From positions 1 through 5,170 of the forward strand of contig CAIYIP010000049.1 in assembly GCA_903926285.1 (NCBI GenBank): a stretch of 5,170 nt of DNA. Direction: 5' to 3'. The notes under the pieces are model-generated. The model saw nothing but the letters and a program-made list of their open reading frames with translations. It made no database searches and was not told the DNA's origin. This DNA comes from an uncultured Gammaproteobacteria bacterium. Lineage in GTDB: Bacteria; Pseudomonadota; Gammaproteobacteria; Pseudomonadales; Pseudohongiellaceae. Of this stretch, positions 1-5,170 are shown piece after piece (position 1 is the first letter of the stretch; every line of letters starts with the position of its first letter). Made by a program: the position numbers and the translations under genes.

Positions 1-206
1 ATAAAAATGCCGCCATGCATCTGCTCACTGGTAATGTTTTTTGTCTCGTCGAACAGATCTGGCAGACTGAATACGGGCAACGGACGATTAACCAGCGCGG
101 ATGGCACCTGATTAGGGTCACGTCCAAGGCCAAACAACAACAGCCCCAGCATCGCGATAAAAAAAATGCCGGGGATAAACAGTTTGCTACGATTGCTGAT
201 AGCCAT
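1..206 (-). CDS. ccmG: CcmG/DsbE thiol:disulfide interchange protein, N-terminal part (runs off left edge)
   Basis: The minus-strand frame from ATG at 206 is open to the window edge and gives 68 residues. It begins MAISNRSKLF, followed by one hydrophobic segment (about residues 9-27) that acts as an uncleaved signal anchor. Next comes the CcmG/DsbE hallmark GLGRDPNQVPSALVNRPLP (about 26-44) and FSLPDL. Family knowledge: CcmG is a membrane-anchored periplasmic thioredoxin-like protein that reduces the apocytochrome c CXXCH cysteines (or CcmH) before heme attachment. The thioredoxin fold with its WCXXC active site would lie left of base 1 and is not visible. The start lies five bases after the ccmF stop, with only a weak ribosome-binding site (GGAA about 11 bases upstream), so translational coupling to ccmF is likely. 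The run of eight A (159-166) is in frame. Identity is confident; completeness cannot be judged. Confidence 0.93.
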   Translation of the reverse strand, partial: MAISNRSKLFIPGIFFIAMLGLLLFGLGRDPNQVPSALVNRPLPVFSLPDLFDETKNITSEQMHGGIF

Positions 207-211
207 TGTCT

Positions 212-2212
212 TCAGGATTCCAGCACAGGCTGCAGTGAGCCCTTGCCTGCTGCAGCAGGAACATCGGCCCTGACCAGTTTGCCGCGATAACGCTTGTCGA
301 GAATTGCGGTCACGCCACCAGCAGCCATTAAAAATGCACCGAACCAGATCCAGAACACGAAAGGTTTGACGTGAATACGCACGACCCACTCACCATCACC
401 ACGCGGATCACCAAGTGCAGTAAACAGGTCACGAAAGAAACCCACCTGGATGTCGGCTTCAGTTTGCACATCACCCCGCGCCGTATACATGCGTTTCTCG
501 GGATGCATAGTCAGATACTGCTCGCCATTTTTGAGTACCTGGACAGTAGCAGAATTGGCAGTGTAGTTCGGCCCCTGACGCTCAACTACACCTTCAAAAC
601 GAAACTCGTATTTACCAATGGTGATACTTTCACCGTTGGCCATGCGTACATCTCTCTCAACGCTGTAATTGCTGGTCAGGCAGATGCCACATATCACCAC
701 AGCAAAACCGAAATGGGCGAGCTGCATGCCGTAATAACTCAGACCAAGACTCCGCAAGCCTGAAATTCGATCTGCCTTGTTGGCAGTTTTGTCGAAGATA
801 TCTCTGCCGATGCAGATGACTATCCAGATCGCCAGCATCATCGCAAACATGGCACCCATATTGAACTCTGCGGTTACAACCAGCGGAATAACAATCCCCA
901 GCGCAACACTCACAAACAGTAGTTTGCCGACCTTTTGCCAGAGGAATGCGGGTGCGGTTTGTTTCCAGCGCGTGAATGTTCCAACACCAAGCGTCATAGC
1001 CAGCAACGACATCAACGGCAGGAACAAGGCGTTGAAATAAGGCGGGCCAATTGAAACCCTGTTGGCCTCGCCGTAAATCGCTTCGTGTATGAGCGGATAC
1101 AGAGTGCCAAGCAGAATGGTGGCAGTCGCTACAACGAGAATGATATTGTTAATCAGCAGGAATACTTCCCGCGAATAACCACCATAAGTTGAAGTTCCGC
1201 TTACTACAGGTGCCCGCAAGGCATATAAAAACAGCGATGAACCAATAATCAACAGCAGCAGTGTCAACAACACAATGCCGCGTTCGGGATCAACTGCAAA
1301 AGCGTGTACCGAAGTAATCAAACCGGAGCGGACGATAAACGCACCCAGCAGACTCAACGAAAATGCAGCTATTGCGAGCAACACAGTCCAGCTTTTGAAT
1401 ACACCACGTTTTTCGGTCACTGCCAGTGAATGAATCAACGCAGTACCAACGAGCCAGGGCATGAAGGAAACGTTTTCGACGGGATCCCAGAACCACCAAC
1501 CGCCCCAGCCCAATTCGTAATAAGCCCACCAGCTACCGAGCGCTATGCCACAGGTCAGGAAGGCCCATGCTGCATTCGTCCACGGACGGGTCCAGCGCGC
1601 CCATGCTGCATCGAGTCTACCTGTCAGCAGCGCAGCAATCGCGAACGAAAATGCCACGGAGAATCCCACATAACCCATGTATAAAAACGGCGGATGAATA
1701 ATCAGGCCAAAATCCTGCAACAGTGGATTCAGGTCGGTGCCTTCAGTTGGAGTGTTAAGCAGCAGGCGCTCAAACGGATTGGAGGTGAACAGCAGGAAAG
1801 CCAGGAAACCCGATGTGATAATACCCATCACCGATAACACACGCGCGAGTATATCGAGTGGCAGGTTGCGGCTTAGCAGGCTTACCGCATAACCCCAAGT
1901 GGAAAGAATCAATATCCACAGCAGCAGCGAACCCTCATGCGCGCCCCACACTGCTGCGAACTTGTAATACGAAGGCAACAGTGTATTGGAATTGCGGGCT
2001 ACATATGCGACTGAAAAATCATCATGCAGAAATGCGTAGGCCAGGCAGCTGAAGCTCAGCACCATGAATACCCAGAGACCAGAGCTTAGGGGCCGCGCAA
2101 GCGACATCCATAAAGTGTTATTGGTAAACGAGCCCGCCATTGGAATCACTACTTGCAACAAGGCAAGACAGAGCGCCAGCATTACTGCAAAATTACCTAA
2201 TTCTGGAATCAT
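212..2212 (-). CDS. ccmF: CcmF, cytochrome c heme lyase large subunit
   Basis: This 666-residue polytopic inner-membrane protein has the usual CcmF length (about 640-660) and starts MIPELGNFA. The core of the heme lyase takes heme from holo-CcmE and ligates it to apocytochrome c on the periplasmic side. The tryptophan-rich WWD signature is at residues 236-253 (WGGWWFWDPVENVSFMPW). The four conserved histidines are all present: His173 (IIHPPFLYMGY), His261 (ALIHSL), His303 (TSVHAF) and His500 (QLAHFGF, equivalent to E. coli His491). Two frame the WWD domain and two are ligands of the integral b-heme in the family. A periplasmic domain (about 520-620) precedes a last membrane helix (about 622-642) and a basic tail. 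ATG at 2212 shares one base with the ccmE stop (TAATG), with GAGG ten bases upstream. The gene is intact with no missing key residue. Confidence 0.98.
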   Translation of the reverse strand: MIPELGNFAVMLALCLALLQVVIPMAGSFTNNTLWMSLARPLSSGLWVFMVLSFSCLAYAFLHDDFSVAYVARNSNTLLPSYYKFAAVWGAHEGSLLLWILILSTWGYAVSLLSRNLPLDILARVLSVMGIITSGFLAFLLFTSNPFERLLLNTPTEGTDLNPLLQDFGLIIHPPFLYMGYVGFSVAFSFAIAALLTGRLDAAWARWTRPWTNAAWAFLTCGIALGSWWAYYELGWGGWWFWDPVENVSFMPWLVGTALIHSLAVTEKRGVFKSWTVLLAIAAFSLSLLGAFIVRSGLITSVHAFAVDPERGIVLLTLLLLIIGSSLFLYALRAPVVSGTSTYGGYSREVFLLINNIILVVATATILLGTLYPLIHEAIYGEANRVSIGPPYFNALFLPLMSLLAMTLGVGTFTRWKQTAPAFLWQKVGKLLFVSVALGIVIPLVVTAEFNMGAMFAMMLAIWIVICIGRDIFDKTANKADRISGLRSLGLSYYGMQLAHFGFAVVICGICLTSNYSVERDVRMANGESITIGKYEFRFEGVVERQGPNYTANSATVQVLKNGEQYLTMHPEKRMYTARGDVQTEADIQVGFFRDLFTALGDPRGDGEWVVRIHVKPFVFWIWFGAFLMAAGGVTAILDKRYRGKLVRADVPAAAGKGSLQPVLES

Positions 2213-2667
2213 TACGGCGCAACCTCAGCAGCTTTCTTTTTCACTGCAGCGTCGAGCGCTGCCTTCACTTCTGCGGACATGTAATTTTCATCGTGCTTGG
2301 CAAGAATCTGTCTTGCCTGGAAGACACCATCGGGATCCATCACACCCTCGGCGACCACCCCCTGACCTTCACGGAACAGGTCGGGCAACACGCCGGTGTA
2401 AGCCACTAACACGTCGGCATTGGTATCGGTAGCGATAAATTCTATGCGTGTCCCTTCAAGACCTTCAGATACAAGACTGCCTTGCTTGACCATGCCCCCA
2501 ATACGAATGTTCTGGCCCGCAGGAACTTTACCATCAGCAATTTCGGTCGGCGTAAAAAATACATTGATGCCCTGGTTAAAGGCATAAAGCACCAGTCCTA
2601 CTGCAACAGCCGAACCCAGCAGGATCGAGCATACAATCATCAGTTTTTGTTTGCGGGCGCTATGCAT
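2212..2667 (-). CDS. ccmE: CcmE, periplasmic heme chaperone
   Basis: This 151-residue protein is close to the family length (E. coli 159). It has a short basic cytoplasmic N-terminus (MHSARKQK), one membrane anchor (about residues 9-30) and a periplasmic beta-barrel OB-fold domain. Family signatures include FFTPTEI (37-43), IRIGGMVKQGS (54-64), and the heme-binding motif LAKHDENYM at 122-130. His125 is the expected covalent heme ligand and Tyr129 the axial ligand. CcmE receives heme from CcmC/CcmD, is released by CcmAB, and passes heme to CcmF. The C-terminal tail is alanine/lysine rich, as is usual for this flexible end. ATG at 2667 overlaps the ccmD stop by one base (TGATG) and has GGAG eight bases upstream. 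The gene is complete and apparently functional. Confidence 0.98.
   Translation of the reverse strand: MHSARKQKLMIVCSILLGSAVAVGLVLYAFNQGINVFFTPTEIADGKVPAGQNIRIGGMVKQGSLVSEGLEGTRIEFIATDTNADVLVAYTGVLPDLFREGQGVVAEGVMDPDGVFQARQILAKHDENYMSAEVKAALDAAVKKKAAEVAP
2223..2226 (-). promoter_or_regulatory. Ribosome-binding site of ccmF
   Basis: GAGG lies ten bases upstream of ATG 2212, within the last codons of ccmE. The ccmE stop and ccmF start overlap as TAATG. Confidence 0.6.
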
Positions 2668-2879
2668 CAGCTTTGCTCCGTAACACGTTGTTTGTTCAGC
2701 CCGGCTTCGCGCTGCATTCTGGCTTTGTGAAGTTGCAGTAATTTGCGCCGTTCAATGCGCGGTTGGATAAGATTCCACGCCACGACCAAGGCAAAAAATA
2801 AATACGAAATCCATACATAGAAGGCATAACCTCCCATTGCCAGAAAATCCTGCATGCCATCAAACTGAAACTCAGGCAC
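2667..2879 (-). CDS. ccmD: CcmD, small heme exporter accessory membrane protein
   Basis: This 70-residue protein starts at GTG 2879 and overlaps the last eight bases of ccmC. CcmD is a small single-span membrane protein that stabilises the CcmC-CcmE complex and is needed for release of holo-CcmE. The N-terminal motif FDGMQDFLAMGGYAFYVW (residues 6-23) is the typical CcmD signature. It is followed by one membrane helix (about 17-38) and a long positively charged cytoplasmic tail (RIERRKLLQLHKARMQRE, 41-58). The GTG start is chosen because AGAGGG lies eight bases upstream and the residues just after it match the family start. An ATG at 2900 and the ATG at 2957 lie inside ccmC and would add residues unlike CcmD. 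ATG 2855 would cut into the conserved motif. Product certain; start fairly certain. Confidence 0.93.
   Translation of the reverse strand: MPEFQFDGMQDFLAMGGYAFYVWISYLFFALVVAWNLIQPRIERRKLLQLHKARMQREAGLNKQRVTEQS
2676..2679 (-). promoter_or_regulatory. Ribosome-binding site of ccmE
   Basis: GGAG lies eight bases upstream of ATG 2667, within the last codons of ccmD. The ccmD stop and ccmE start share a base (TGATG), a termination-reinitiation arrangement. Confidence 0.7.
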
Positions 2880-3636
2880 GTTGCAGACCCTCTTGCACAT
2901 CTCTATCCAGTAAATCCTGCACCCATTGCGTACGTTTCTCACGTACCAGTATTTCATTGCGAGAACGTAGAATCACCGCAAGCAAAAAAATTCCGAATAA
3001 CGCAAAACCCATGAAAAAAGCCGGTATCCAGATTTCAGGAGGATTGGTGCCCTCAACGCGTAATGACAAGTTGCTGGCACTTTGATGCAGGGTATTCCAC
3101 CAGTCCACCGAATAACGAATGATGGGCAGATTAACGACGCCTACCAGTGTTAATACTGACGCTGCCTTGGCACCTGACGATTCCGAATCATAAGCACTGC
3201 GAAGCGCAGCTACACCAACATAAATAAAAAGCAAAATCAGCGTGGAGGTAATTCGCGCATCCCAGATCCAGTAAGTACCCCAGGTAGGTTTGCCCCAAAA
3301 CGAACCGCTGAAAAGGCACAGGGCGCAAAACATGCCGCCAACCGGTGCAGTTACTTTGGCAACGATATCAGCCATCTTGATTTTCCAGATCATGTGCATC
3401 GCCGCCATGCAGGCCATCATGACATAGCCACCAATTGCTATGGAGGCGGAGGGCACATGAATGTAGATAATCCGGTAGTTGTCGCCCATCTGGTAATCCG
3501 GCGGTGCAAAACCCAGACCCCAGACTAAACCCACAATAAGCAGGAAAAATGTAATGCCGTACAGCCAGGGCAGGAAGGCTGTGGTCATGTCATAAAAATG
3601 TCTAGGCGAGCCCAGTTTATAAAACCATTGCCACAT
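2872..3636 (-). CDS. ccmC: CcmC, heme-handling/export membrane protein
   Basis: This 254-residue protein has about six membrane helices and matches the family length (E. coli about 245). CcmC binds heme on the periplasmic face and delivers it to the CcmE histidine. The periplasmic WWD signature is WGKPTWGTYWIWDARIT (residues 114-130). The conserved flanking histidines are His60 (YIHVPSA) and His184 (NTLHQ), at the same numbers as in E. coli CcmC. Other typical stretches are MGDNYRIIY (50-58) and the NLPIIRYSVDWWNTLHQ loop (169-185). The C-terminus is a charged cytoplasmic tail. ATG at 3636 lies nine bases after the ccmB stop. The upstream stretch is A/T-rich (GAAAAATTTT) with no clear Shine-Dalgarno, so initiation probably depends on coupling to ccmB. 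The gene is intact. Confidence 0.98.
   Translation of the reverse strand: MWQWFYKLGSPRHFYDMTTAFLPWLYGITFFLLIVGLVWGLGFAPPDYQMGDNYRIIYIHVPSASIAIGGYVMMACMAAMHMIWKIKMADIVAKVTAPVGGMFCALCLFSGSFWGKPTWGTYWIWDARITSTLILLFIYVGVAALRSAYDSESSGAKAASVLTLVGVVNLPIIRYSVDWWNTLHQSASNLSLRVEGTNPPEIWIPAFFMGFALFGIFLLAVILRSRNEILVREKRTQWVQDLLDRDVQEGLQRA
2888..2893 (-). promoter_or_regulatory. Ribosome-binding site of ccmD
   Basis: AGAGGG lies eight bases upstream of GTG 2879, inside the end of ccmC. It supports the GTG start, which is also where the residues begin to resemble CcmD. Confidence 0.75.
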
Positions 3637-3645
3637 AAAATTTTT

Positions 3646-4341
3646 CTAGTTCACACTGATACGAAGGGCTGCACCGATAGCCAGCGGTGCAAGACTGAGA
3701 GCCAGCGCCAGTATGGCGCCCAGCACTGCCAAGAGACCAGCCACTGGCAGGCCGTTCAGTGCTGCATCCACGACTCCTGCACCAAAAACCAGCACGGGAA
3801 TCGACAGCGGCAATACTAACACAGCAAGCAGCAAGCCACTGCGCGAGAGTCCGACTGTCAGGGCCATGCCGATTGCACCAATCAGGTTCAACGTGGGCGT
3901 CCCGAGCAACAAGCCCAGCATCAAGGGCATGTAGCCTGCTACCGGCAATGACAGCATCAAACCCAGCAGCGGTGTCAGCAACACCAGCGGTAAACCTGTA
4001 ACCAGCCAATGGCCAAAAACTTTTGCTAGCAGCTGAAAATACAGGGGCTGCGGACTTAATAACAACTGCTCAAGTGAGCCATCCTCATAATCGCTGCGAA
4101 ACAGGCTTTCCATTGACAGCATCACCGCCAGCAGCGCCGTTACCCAGATGACACCCGGCGCAATTGAACTCAGGTATGCGGTATCCGCACCACCGCCAAG
4201 CGGGAACAGTGAAACCGCAATAATGAAGAACATCAGCGGATTTATGGTGTTGCCGGGGCTACGCAGCGCAAGCAGTAATTCCCGCTGCAGGCCGGCACAC
4301 AAACAAGCTGTTGTATTGAGTGTGCGGCGCTGACTTTTCAC
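3646..4341 (-). CDS. ccmB: CcmB, heme exporter permease subunit
   Basis: This 231-residue integral membrane protein has six predicted helices. It is the membrane partner of the ATPase CcmA in the complex that releases holo-CcmE from CcmC/CcmD. Conserved family blocks are NPLMFFIIAVSLFPL (residues 34-48), DGSLEQLLLSP (87-97, the loop thought to contact CcmA), LGTPTLNLIGAIGMALTVGL (146-165) and the C-terminal AALRIS. I place the start at GTG 4341: it overlaps the ccmA stop by four bases (GTGA), and GGAG lies seven bases upstream. An ATG at 4389 would add 16 residues inside ccmA with no family counterpart. The N-terminus is about 10 residues longer than the E. coli protein. A TTG at codon 14 would give the shorter length but has no ribosome-binding site. 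The gene is complete. Confidence 0.96.
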   Translation of the reverse strand: MKSQRRTLNTTACLCAGLQRELLLALRSPGNTINPLMFFIIAVSLFPLGGGADTAYLSSIAPGVIWVTALLAVMLSMESLFRSDYEDGSLEQLLLSPQPLYFQLLAKVFGHWLVTGLPLVLLTPLLGLMLSLPVAGYMPLMLGLLLGTPTLNLIGAIGMALTVGLSRSGLLLAVLVLPLSIPVLVFGAGVVDAALNGLPVAGLLAVLGAILALALSLAPLAIGAALRISVN

Positions 4342-4970
4342 TTCGCGGCTCCGATAAGTGTATCCAGATTGATTACGCGTACCGGACAATTCAGCTGCAA
4401 GGCATGGTGGGTGGTCAGGATTATCGCACCACCTGCCTTTGCCTTGGCTGCAATGCGGCCTTCCAACTCGGTAACGCCTTGCTTGTCGAGTGCGGTAAAA
4501 GGTTCATCGAGTATCCAGAGTTGTGCCTGCGCCAACAGCAGGCGTGCCAGACTCACGCGGCGTTGCTGTCCGGCTGACATTTGGTAGCATGGAATATTTT
4601 CATATCCCACCAAACCTAGTTCAGCAAGGGCCATAAAAATTGCTGCGTCATCACTGAAACCATGGCTCGCGCAATACCAGCGCAGATTCTGCAAGGGCGT
4701 AAGTGTCTTGTTGATGGCAGGGCTGTGGCCTAGATAGAACATATGGCGGTTGAAGGTTTCACGGATATTCTGGACATCCTGACCTGCCCAGGATATCTCA
4801 CCGGAGTAATCTGGATTAAGTCCGCACAGAATGCGCAGCAGCGTTGTTTTGCCGCTGCCATTGGCACCCTGTACCTGAAGCACTTCACCTGCAGCGATAC
4901 TGAAATCCAGATGCGAAAACAGCACCCTTTCATCACGTTCGCAAAAAAGGTTGGTGGCAGCGAACATCAT
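4338..4970 (-). CDS. ccmA: CcmA, ABC-type heme exporter ATP-binding subunit
   Basis: This 210-residue cytoplasmic ATPase (E. coli 207) hydrolyses ATP with CcmB to drive release of holo-CcmE. The N-terminal block LFCERDERVLFS (residues 8-19) is typical of CcmA. Walker A is GANGSGKT (35-42), the ABC signature is MSAGQQRR (131-138), Walker B is LWILDEP (151-157), and the H-loop is His188 (TTHH). The Q-loop position reads GHSP (81-84), where E. coli has GHQP, so the usual Gln is Ser. I chose ATG 4970 because it aligns with the family N-terminus; it lies eight bases after the dcd stop. ATG 4967 is equally possible. A TTG at 4982 would overlap the dcd stop by four bases and add four residues, but no good ribosome-binding site fits it. 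The site for ATG 4970 is also weak (GAAGG 13 bases upstream), so coupling to dcd is likely. Confidence 0.96.
   Translation of the reverse strand: MMFAATNLFCERDERVLFSHLDFSIAAGEVLQVQGANGSGKTTLLRILCGLNPDYSGEISWAGQDVQNIRETFNRHMFYLGHSPAINKTLTPLQNLRWYCASHGFSDDAAIFMALAELGLVGYENIPCYQMSAGQQRRVSLARLLLAQAQLWILDEPFTALDKQGVTELEGRIAAKAKAGGAIILTTHHALQLNCPVRVINLDTLIGAAK
4349..4352 (-). promoter_or_regulatory. Ribosome-binding site of ccmB
   Basis: GGAG lies seven bases upstream of GTG 4341, inside the end of ccmA. It decides the ccmB start in favour of GTG over the in-frame ATG at 4389. Confidence 0.75.
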
Positions 4971-4978
4971 GATTTGAC

Positions 4979-5147
4979 TCAAGCCTTCGGAGGAGTAACG
5001 CCCAACTGCCCCATATATTTGCCATTACGATCCTTGTAGGTGACCTCACACTGCTCATCGGACTCGAAGAACAGCATCTGGGCAACACCTTCATTGGCGT
5101 AAATCTTGGCGGGCAGTGGTGTGGTGTTGGAAAACTCGAGTGTTACA
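4979..5147 (-). CDS. dcd: dCTP deaminase (Dcd), C-terminal 55 residues, truncated by end of genuine sequence
   Basis: The minus-strand frame ending at TGA 4979-4981 encodes VTLEFSNTTPLPAKIYA, then NEGVAQMLFFESDE and YKDRNGKYMGQLGV. This is the conserved C-terminus of bacterial dCTP deaminase, a homotrimer of the dUTPase superfamily that converts dCTP to dUTP and ammonia for dTMP synthesis. The GVAQMLFF strand and the YKDRNGKYMGQ tail are family landmarks. The catalytic part (the Glu in the EPEWEG region just upstream) is missing because the sequence ends. The true reading frame stops at 5147; the five residues MLSDL that an open frame adds from GTG 5161 come from adapter sequence. The family expects a Tyr or His codon ending in T or C before Val-Thr-Leu-Glu, and base 5147 fits a final T. 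The gene is followed eight bases later by ccmA. Confidence 0.93.
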
Positions 5148-5170
5148 AGATCGGAGAGCACACGTCTGAA
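5148..5170. other. Illumina TruSeq adapter remnant (assembly/read artifact)
   Basis: The last 23 bases read AGATCGGAGAGC followed by ACACGTCTGAA. The standard TruSeq read-through adapter starts AGATCGGAAGAGC then ACACGTCTGAA, so the match is 23 of 24 positions with one A missing in the GGAAGAG stretch. It sits exactly at the window edge and interrupts a highly conserved part of Dcd, where the family has an EGH/EGY-VTLEF block. Together these point to untrimmed adapter and not to genomic DNA. The adapter identity is recalled from general knowledge and was not searched. Confidence 0.95.

Noticed and set aside
159..166. Run of eight A (poly-T in ccmG) as a possible phase-variation tract or frameshift
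   Set aside because: The frame is intact through it, it encodes ordinary Phe residues of the membrane anchor, and nothing else suggests phase variation in a ccm gene.
371..763. 130-codon plus-strand open frame
   Set aside because: It lies entirely antisense to the conserved C-terminal part of ccmF, and its translation resembles no family I know. It is a shadow frame.
1563..1611. 13-base direct repeat (GCCCATGCTGCAT at 1563-1575 and 1599-1611)
   Set aside because: The copies are 36 bases apart, in frame, and both encode Ala-Ala-Trp-Ala in CcmF. A coding coincidence explains this better than a repeat element.
2064..2432. 122-codon plus-strand open frame across the ccmE/ccmF junction
   Set aside because: It is antisense to two intact conserved genes, and its composition (Arg/Pro/His rich) is typical of a reverse-frame shadow.
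2880..2957. N-terminal extension of ccmD from ATG 2957
   Set aside because: The 26 extra residues are an out-of-frame reading of ccmC, and GTG 2879 has a good ribosome-binding site and matches CcmD N-termini.
3617..4009. 130-codon minus-strand open frame overlapping ccmB
   Set aside because: It is in another frame of ccmB, which has clear family motifs throughout. The translation shows no domain.
4971..4982. TTG start for ccmA at 4982
   Set aside because: The GAAGG upstream sits only one base from the TTG, too close to serve it, and the family N-terminus aligns with ATG 4970. It cannot be fully excluded.

Overview
The window is almost entirely coding and holds one compact minus-strand gene run. 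In transcription order (right to left) it reads dcd (3' end only) - ccmA - ccmB - ccmC - ccmD - ccmE - ccmF - ccmG/dsbE (5' end only). This is a System I (Ccm) cytochrome c maturation operon in the usual proteobacterial order. The GC content looks close to 50%. The CcmF residues and the type of Dcd C-terminus suggest a gamma- or betaproteobacterium; I cannot name the genus from the sequence.

Layout on the + coordinate: 1-206 is the N-terminal part of the periplasmic thioredoxin-like reductase CcmG. 212-2212 is the large heme lyase subunit CcmF. 2212-2667 is the heme chaperone CcmE. 2667-2879 is the small membrane protein CcmD. 2872-3636 is the heme-handling protein CcmC. 3646-4341 is the permease subunit CcmB. 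4338-4970 is the ATPase CcmA. 4979-5147 is the C-terminus of dCTP deaminase. No gap exceeds nine bases and several genes overlap at stop/start codons, so there is no room for an internal intergenic promoter or terminator. Any promoter lies upstream of or within dcd, outside the window.

How the genes work together: CcmC, helped by CcmD, presents heme so that it binds covalently to the CcmE histidine (His125 here). CcmA and CcmB form the ABC transporter-like complex whose ATP hydrolysis releases holo-CcmE. CcmF takes heme from CcmE and attaches it to apocytochrome c, whose CXXCH thiols are kept reduced by CcmG (and CcmH). CcmH and CcmI are expected to the left, beyond the window.

The most notable non-biological feature is the right-hand end. 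Bases 5148-5170 match the Illumina TruSeq adapter with one base missing, so genuine genomic sequence probably stops at 5147 and the dcd reading frame runs into adapter. Apart from that this is an ordinary, intact housekeeping/respiratory locus; I found no evidence of a novel system.
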